Part shown: piece after piece, positions 3,975-8,114 of the stretch
Numbering within the stretch: the stretch's first letter is position 1
Layout of the letters: each line of letters begins with the position of its first letter
The notes under the pieces: model-generated
What the model was told of the DNA's origin: nothing
The model's database searches: none
What the model saw: only the letters and a program-made list of their open reading frames with translations
Source of the DNA: Patulibacter sp052039575
GTDB lineage: Bacteria; Actinomycetota; Thermoleophilia; Solirubrobacterales; Solirubrobacteraceae
Assembly: GCA_052039575.1 (NCBI GenBank)
Contig: JBQGEK010000377.1
Span: 1-8,114 of the forward strand
Length of the DNA: 8,114 nucleotides
Reading direction: 5' to 3'
Made by a program: the position numbers and the translations under genes

Positions 3975-5870
3975 TCAGCCGCCGAGGGCGGCCGTCAGGA
4001 CCGACTTGGCCACCGGGGCGGCGGTCGAGCCGCCCTGGAAGTTCCGCGCCCGCAGCACGCCGACCGCGATCGGGTCCTTGCCGTCGGTCCGGGTCACCGG
4101 GGCGTAGGCGGCCATCCAGGCCGTCGTCGACTTGCCGTCGAGATTGCCGCAGGGCGACGCCGGTTCGGGGCTGTCGGTGATCTCCGGCGGGGCCTCCGCG
4201 CGGCGTGCGGCCTCCTCGTCGCAGTGCGCACCCTGTGTGGCGGCGAGCTCGGCCGTGCCGGTCTTGCCGCCGGTGGTGATCCCGCTCAGGCCGACCTTGG
4301 CGTTCTCTCCGGTGCCGTCGTCGATCGCCGCCACCATCAGCTGTCGCATCGCCGTCGCGGTCGACGGCTTGATCACCCGCGTGGTCTTCGCCGGCGTGCT
4401 GCGTTGCACGAACGTCAGCTCCGGCTGCTTGCCGCCGTTGGCGATCGTCGCGGTCATCAACGCCACCTGCAGGCTGGTCGCCTGGACTCGGGCCTGGCCG
4501 ATCGCCGACGTGACGACCTCGCCCGCGCTCATCTCCTCGGCGGCCGGAATCGTGCTGCGTTGCGCGCCCAGCACCGGCGGCGTCTGGTTGAAGCCGAACT
4601 TCTCGGACATCTCGACGAACCGCTCGGCGCCGATCTTGGCCCCCAGCGGGACGAACACCGAGTTGCAGGAGTGGGCGTAGGACTCGACGAGCGTGCCCCC
4701 GCAGACCTCCGCGTTGGAGTTCTGGATCCCGTAGCCCTCGGCCTCGGTCAGCTTCGGGTACACGGTCGAGGGCTTCGCGATTCCGTCCTCGAGTGCCGCG
4801 GCCGCCGTGATGATCTTCATCGTCGAACCGGGCGGCTGCAGCGCCGACCAGGCACTGCCCTGGAACCCGAGCACCTCGCCGGTCCGGGCGTTGATCACCG
4901 TCGTGCCGGTCAGGTCGGGGGCGCCGGTCTGGGCCTCGACCGCCGCCTTCACCACCGCGATCGATATCGAGCTGCGTACGGCCTTCGCCTGCTGCGGCTC
5001 GACCTCCTTGAGCACACGGTCTCCGGCGCGGAGCTCGCCCCCCGGGGTGCCGACCAGCTGCGGGTTGAGGATCCGCTCGAGCCCGGAGGTCCCGACCTTC
5101 GCGTCGCTCGGCACGCCGAGACGCCGCAGCGCGTCCTCGTCCTCGGGTCGGGCGGTATCCACCGCGCCGACCACCTGGCTGGCGATGTTCGGGACCGTCG
5201 AGCTCCGCTCCGGCCCCTCGGCCAGCACCGTCTTCCCGTCGCGAGCGAGGATCGTCCCGCGCGGCGGCATCTCGGTGGTCCGGGTCAGGCTCTCGCCGTC
5301 GCGCAGACCGGGGAAGGCCATCCGGCGGGCCCATGCGATCCGCGCTCCGTCGCCGGATCCGGTGATCCGCAGCACGACCGTACCGTCGAGGGTGCCGAAC
5401 AGCCGGGTCTCGACCGCCACCGGGACGGTGAACCGCTCGCCCTCCCGCGATACCTCGCCCGGCACGACCTTGCGCGCCGTGGCGGTGTCGAGCTGCTCGC
5501 GGTTGTAGTCGCTGAACCGCTGCTGGTCGATCCGCTGCTGCGAGGCGTCGTCGAGGTCCTCGTGCATGGCCGCGAAGTCTTGACGACTCCAGGCGTCCAC
5601 GTAGTGCGCGACCCGATCCCGCTCGGTCGCGCGGTCGGCCCGCGCGTCGAGCACCAGATACCCGCTCAGTCCGGCCGCGGCGAGCACGACCGCTATCGCG
5701 ACGGGGACCACCGGACCGAGGCCGAACGGCCCGCGACGTCGGCGCCCTCCGCCGACCTTCCTCGTCGGCCGCCGCCCGCCGCTCGGCGCGGGTTGGATCG
5801 TGCGGGGCGCCGATCGCGAACGGGATCCGGTACGGCGTGAATGCGGACCAGAGCGTCCGGGGGAGGGCAT
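3975..5870 (-). CDS. Class B penicillin-binding protein (D,D-transpeptidase)
   Basis: This 631-residue bitopic transpeptidase cross-links peptidoglycan outside the membrane. In order it has: an Arg/Ser/Pro-rich cytoplasmic tail (1-48); one transmembrane helix (about 52-74); an NTF2-like MecA-N-type domain (about 84-185); a PBP dimerisation segment with the hallmark PPRGTILARDG (202-212); and the transpeptidase domain (about 320-630). The catalytic motifs are intact: S349-T-M-K352, S401-C-N403 and K536-T-G538. Cysteines C390 and C402 flank the SxN motif. Between KTG and the strand TTAWMAAYAP (582-591) lies an atypically long, acidic/Pro-rich insertion with C550 and C574. The start at 5870 follows a TACAAT hexamer 9 bases upstream. 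The gene is divergent from the MarP-like protease, suggesting a shared envelope theme. It resembles actinobacterial PbpA and MecA/PBP3-type proteins; the exact paralogue and any beta-lactam phenotype cannot be told. Confidence 0.93.
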   Translation of the reverse strand: MPSPGRSGPHSRRTGSRSRSAPRTIQPAPSGGRRPTRKVGGGRRRRGPFGLGPVVPVAIAVVLAAAGLSGYLVLDARADRATERDRVAHYVDAWSRQDFAAMHEDLDDASQQRIDQQRFSDYNREQLDTATARKVVPGEVSREGERFTVPVAVETRLFGTLDGTVVLRITGSGDGARIAWARRMAFPGLRDGESLTRTTEMPPRGTILARDGKTVLAEGPERSSTVPNIASQVVGAVDTARPEDEDALRRLGVPSDAKVGTSGLERILNPQLVGTPGGELRAGDRVLKEVEPQQAKAVRSSISIAVVKAAVEAQTGAPDLTGTTVINARTGEVLGFQGSAWSALQPPGSTMKIITAAAALEDGIAKPSTVYPKLTEAEGYGIQNSNAEVCGGTLVESYAHSCNSVFVPLGAKIGAERFVEMSEKFGFNQTPPVLGAQRSTIPAAEEMSAGEVVTSAIGQARVQATSLQVALMTATIANGGKQPELTFVQRSTPAKTTRVIKPSTATAMRQLMVAAIDDGTGENAKVGLSGITTGGKTGTAELAATQGAHCDEEAARRAEAPPEITDSPEPASPCGNLDGKSTTAWMAAYAPVTRTDGKDPIAVGVLRARNFQGGSTAAPVAKSVLTAALGG

Positions 5871-5879
5871 ACGCCTGCG

Positions 5880-5885
5880 ATTGTA
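5880..5885 (-). promoter_or_regulatory. -10-like TACAAT for the PBP gene
   Basis: TACAAT on the minus strand is the closest -10 consensus match in the window (5 of 6 to TATAAT). It ends 9 bases before the PBP ATG, so the mRNA would have at most a couple of leader bases. No good -35 is seen at the usual spacing. It sits in the 93-base region shared with the divergent protease gene. Confidence 0.45.
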
Positions 5886-5946
5886 CCTTTGCGCAGCACA
5901 ACGACCCGCAGATCCGCTGCCCGTCGCGGTCGATCCGCCGAGCCAG

Positions 5947-5952
5947 TACCGT
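5947..5952 (+). promoter_or_regulatory. Possible -10 of the MarP-like protease gene
   Basis: TACCGT lies 11 bases before the ATG at 5964, and no Shine-Dalgarno lies between. It would give a leader of only about five bases. The match to consensus is poor (TA...T only) and no -35 was found, so this is weak. Confidence 0.25.
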
Positions 5953-5963
5953 CATCTACACCA

Positions 5964-7142
5964 ATGACGGGGCTCGACTGGGTGCTCGTCGGCGCCCTCG
6001 TCGTGGCGGCCGTCGGGGGAACAACGCAAGGGTTCTTGTCGGCGTCGCTGAGCTTCGTCGGCTTCGTCGGGGGCGCCCTCGCGGGGGCGCGACTCGGCCC
6101 ACTCGTGCTCCCGAACGGGACCGAGGACGTCAATGCGCCGGTCGCCGCGCTGTTCGGGGCGGTGCTGCTCGGCACGCTGCTGGGCGGGGTCCTGCAGCAG
6201 GTCGGATACCGGATCCGACGGCGGCTGCGCGGTACCGGTCCGGGAGGGATTCGCGGGGCGGTCGGCGTCGCGGACGCGGCGCTTGGGGCGGCGTTCACCG
6301 CCGCGGTCGTCGCGATCGCGGTCTGGCTCGTGGCCACGGTCGCGCTGCAGACGCCGGGCGTCCCGGCCAGCTGGCGGGCCGAGATCCGCCACTCCACGGT
6401 GCTCAAGGAGCTCCGGCGCAGCCTCCCGCCGTCCGACGACGTGCTGTCGGTGCTCGCCCGGTTCGATCCGCTTCCGGGCTTCGAGGGCCCGCGCGTCACG
6501 GTCGACGCGCCCGACCCGTCGATCGTCCGCGTCCCCGGGGCCCGAGACGCCCGGGAGGGCGTGGTCCGCGTCGAGGGCAGCGCCTGTGGGGTCGGGGTGG
6601 TCGGATCCGGCTGGGTCGTGGCCGACGGCTATGTGGTGACCAACCAGCACGTGATCGCCGGTGAGCGCGACACGACGGTGATTCCCGAGGCGTCGCGGGA
6701 GCGCTTGTCGGCGCACCCGGTCTACGTCGACCGCACCGAGGACATCGCGATCCTGGCGGTGCCGGGACTCGAGGCGTCGCCCCTGCGGACCGTGAGCGAG
6801 GCCAAGCGCGGAACGTCCGCGGCGATCCTCGGGTACCCGCGGGCTCAGCCGTTCAAGGCCCGAGCGGCGCGGATCAGCGCCGAGGAGACCGTCACGGGGC
6901 AGGACTCGTACGGCGCCGGGCCGGTCCGGCGCCACGTGCTGCCGTTCCGCGGGCGGGTCGAGCAGGGCAACAGCGGCGGGCCGATCGTCGACAGCCGCGG
7001 CCGCGTGCTCGGCACGGTCTTCGCGTCGTCGACCCGCGCCGGGCGCAGCGGCGGGTACGCGGTGCCCAACAGCGTGGTGCTCGAGGCGCTGGGCACGATC
7101 CGCAGCACCGATCCGATCGACCCGGGTCCCTGCAACCACTGA
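5964..7142 (+). CDS. MarP-like membrane serine protease (CvpA + trypsin-like)
   Basis: The 392-residue protein has four hydrophobic helices (about 5-25, 27-47, 57-80, 98-127) forming a CvpA/colicin-V-type membrane domain, a linker, and a chymotrypsin-fold protease from about 198. The triad is H229 (TNQHV), D260 (EDIAIL) and S337 (GNSGGP). C208 and C390 are spaced like the disulfide cysteines of M. tuberculosis MarP (Rv3671c), and the triad offsets also match that 397-residue protein closely. MarP is a periplasmic-side protease needed for acid and oxidative stress survival and reported to act on the peptidoglycan hydrolase RipA. The same role here is inference. The ATG at 5964 is preferred because the first helix follows directly; the upstream frame is open but overlaps the PBP start and looks non-coding. 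The gene is divergent from the PBP gene. Confidence 0.92.
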   Translation: MTGLDWVLVGALVVAAVGGTTQGFLSASLSFVGFVGGALAGARLGPLVLPNGTEDVNAPVAALFGAVLLGTLLGGVLQQVGYRIRRRLRGTGPGGIRGAVGVADAALGAAFTAAVVAIAVWLVATVALQTPGVPASWRAEIRHSTVLKELRRSLPPSDDVLSVLARFDPLPGFEGPRVTVDAPDPSIVRVPGARDAREGVVRVEGSACGVGVVGSGWVVADGYVVTNQHVIAGERDTTVIPEASRERLSAHPVYVDRTEDIAILAVPGLEASPLRTVSEAKRGTSAAILGYPRAQPFKARAARISAEETVTGQDSYGAGPVRRHVLPFRGRVEQGNSGGPIVDSRGRVLGTVFASSTRAGRSGGYAVPNSVVLEALGTIRSTDPIDPGPCNH

Positions 7143-7164
7143 TCGCGGCGTCCGGTTCGGTCCG

Positions 7165-7177
7165 CCCGGCCGCCGGG
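7165..7177 (+). terminator. Short hairpin after the protease gene
   Basis: CCCGG (7165-7169) and CCGGG (7173-7177) form a five-base-pair stem with a CCG loop, 22 bases after the protease stop codon. It is short, has no T-tract and could be chance in GC-rich DNA. It is listed only as the best terminator candidate in this 96-base gap. Confidence 0.2.
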
Positions 7178-7203
7178 AGACCGGTCCCCGCCGCAGGGGT
7201 GAC

Positions 7204-7231
7204 TGGACAGGCGGCGCCACCTCGCTACGCT
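7204..7231 (+). promoter_or_regulatory. Probable promoter of topB
   Basis: TGGACA (7204-7209, 5 of 6 to the TTGACA consensus), a 16-base spacer and TACGCT (7226-7231) lie so that transcription would start at the GTG start codon, 7 bases after the -10. This is the only place in the window where a recognisable -35 accompanies the -10. There is no Shine-Dalgarno before the GTG. Confidence 0.5.
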
Positions 7232-7238
7232 GCGGCCC

Positions 7239-8114
7239 GTGGGTAAGACGCTGGTCATCGCCGAGAAGCCGTCCGTGGGTCGGGACCTGGCCAAGGTCCT
7301 GCCTGGGTCGTTCCAGGTCGGCAAGCCGACCGGCGAGCGCAGCGCTCGGTGGATGGAGGGCCCGGACCACGTGATCACGTGGGCGATCGGTCACCTCGTC
7401 CAGCTGGCCGAGCCGGACGCCTACGACAAGAAGTTCAAGCGCTGGAAGATGGAGGATCTGCCGATCGTCCCCGACGAGTTCCAGCTCGTCGTGCGCGACG
7501 ACCAGTCCAAGAAGCAGATGGCGGTGATCAAGAACCTCCTGAAGCGCCCCGACGTCGACGACGTGATCAACGCCTGCGATGCCGGGCGCGAGGGCGAGCT
7601 GATCTTCCAGTGGGTGTACAGGGCGGGCGGCGGTACGCAGCCCGTGCAGCGGCTCTGGCTGTCGTCGATGACCGAGACGGCGATGCGCCGTGCGCTCGAC
7701 ACGCTGCGCTCGCCGGACGAGCTGGTGCTGCTCGGCCAGGCCGCGCAGTCGCGCTCCGAGGCGGACTGGCTGGTCGGGATGAACGCGACCCGGGCCGCCA
7801 CGATCCGGCTGCGCTCGAGCTTCGACGGCGCCGTCTCGCTCGGCCGGGTGCAGACGCCGACGCTCGCGATCCTCGCCCGGCGCGAGGAGGAGATCCGCGC
7901 GTTCGTCCCCGAGCCGTACTGGCTGGTCGACGCGAAGTTCGAGCTCGACGGGGGCCGGACCTACTGGGGGCGACTCCATCACGGCACCTCGCCCCGCCTG
8001 AAGACCGCGGCCGAAGCCGCGGCGATCGTGGCCGCGGTGGAACGTCGCGAGGGCACGATCACCAAGCTCGACAAGGTGCGCCGCAAGGAGCGCGCACCGA
8101 TGCTCTACGACCTG
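7239..8114 (+). CDS. topB: DNA topoisomerase III, N-terminal part
   Basis: The first 292 codons of a type IA topoisomerase run off the right edge with no stop. The N-terminal TOPRIM domain is clear: the KTLVIAEKPSVGRDLAKVL start (residues 3-21) with the catalytic-site glutamate E9, and DAGREGELIF (114-123). Next come the type IA core segments SRSEADWLVGMNATRA (171-186) and SLGRVQTPTLAIL (200-212), which is the conserved GRVQTPTL block of topoisomerase III. The enzyme relaxes negative supercoils and unlinks single-stranded or precatenated DNA by cutting one strand; the active-site tyrosine should lie just beyond the window. The TOPRIM motif reads DxGxE where E. coli TopB has DxDxE, a variant I recall from other bacterial TopB proteins. 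The GTG start is supported by the MGKTLVIAEKPS-type N-terminus and the promoter just upstream. Confidence 0.93.
   Translation, partial: MGKTLVIAEKPSVGRDLAKVLPGSFQVGKPTGERSARWMEGPDHVITWAIGHLVQLAEPDAYDKKFKRWKMEDLPIVPDEFQLVVRDDQSKKQMAVIKNLLKRPDVDDVINACDAGREGELIFQWVYRAGGGTQPVQRLWLSSMTETAMRRALDTLRSPDELVLLGQAAQSRSEADWLVGMNATRAATIRLRSSFDGAVSLGRVQTPTLAILARREEEIRAFVPEPYWLVDAKFELDGGRTYWGRLHHGTSPRLKTAAEAAAIVAAVERREGTITKLDKVRRKERAPMLYDL

Noticed and set aside
3942..5840. A 632-codon plus-strand frame nearly coextensive with the PBP gene
   Set aside because: It is the antisense shadow of a gene with intact PBP catalytic motifs. Its translation is Arg/Leu/Gly/Asp-rich with no recognisable domain.
5841..5963. 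Upstream in-frame extension of the MarP-like protease (41 codons)
   Set aside because: It would overlap the PBP start and its promoter, is Arg/Ser/Pro-rich, and puts a non-hydrophobic tail before the first membrane helix. ATG 5964 fits the family length.
7578..7608. Apparent loss of a metal-binding Asp in the TopB TOPRIM motif (DAGREGE)
   Set aside because: I recall the same variant in other bacterial topoisomerase III proteins, so it is more likely a subfamily feature than a sign of an inactive enzyme.
5952..7982. A 676-codon minus-strand frame under the protease and topB genes
   Set aside because: It is antisense to two clearly recognised genes and has a shadow-like composition.
1..8114. 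Search for tRNA, rRNA, CRISPR, insertion sequences, att sites or phage genes
   Set aside because: No direct-repeat arrays, transposase motifs, terminal inverted repeats or tRNA-like cloverleaf sequences were seen. All gaps are short and flanked by ordinary chromosomal genes.

Overview
This is a very GC-rich (roughly 70% or more by eye), gene-dense bacterial chromosome segment. The gene content points to a high-GC actinobacterium: a four-helix CvpA/trypsin-like protease of the mycobacterial MarP type, an NTF2-domain penicillin-binding protein, and start codons preceded directly by -10-like hexamers instead of Shine-Dalgarno sites. A deep-branching class such as Thermoleophilia (Solirubrobacterales-like) is my guess from overall style; it is inference. 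There are no tRNA or rRNA genes, insertion sequences, CRISPR arrays or prophage genes. No intergenic gap exceeds about 215 bases.

Layout, left to right. (1) The first 71 codons of a leftward gene for a membrane-anchored or secreted protein run off the left edge. (2) Divergent from it is a complete homoserine kinase gene (thrB, 240-1106). (3) Convergent with thrB, across a GC-rich hairpin, is an orphan ParA-type ATPase (1953-1153, minus). (4) Divergent from parA is a small protein with two CxxC pairs (about 2102-2380, plus); its best ribosome binding site serves an ATG in a different frame. (5) An SRPBCC-fold protein (2457-3056) is followed 11 bases later by a lipoprotein (3068-3760). (6) After a 214-base hairpin-rich gap comes a convergent class B penicillin-binding protein (5870-3975, minus). 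(7) Divergent from it across 93 bases is a MarP-like membrane serine protease (5964-7142). (8) The 5' part of a DNA topoisomerase III gene (topB, from 7239) runs off the right edge.

Functional themes. ThrB makes O-phosphohomoserine for threonine. The PBP and the MarP-like protease form a divergent pair that both act in the cell envelope (peptidoglycan cross-linking; extracytoplasmic proteolysis linked in Mycobacterium tuberculosis to acid resistance and a peptidoglycan hydrolase). ParA beside the zinc-ribbon-like protein, and the SRPBCC protein beside the lipoprotein, are the less well understood pairs. Five genes have a TAnnnT hexamer only 6-9 bases before the start codon, which suggests leaderless mRNAs are usual here.

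No dramatic new system (defence, mobile or biosynthetic) is visible. The points most worth a second look are the ParA/zinc-ribbon pair, the start-frame conflict of the small gene, the cysteine-bearing insertion in the PBP transpeptidase domain, and the leaderless promoter pattern.
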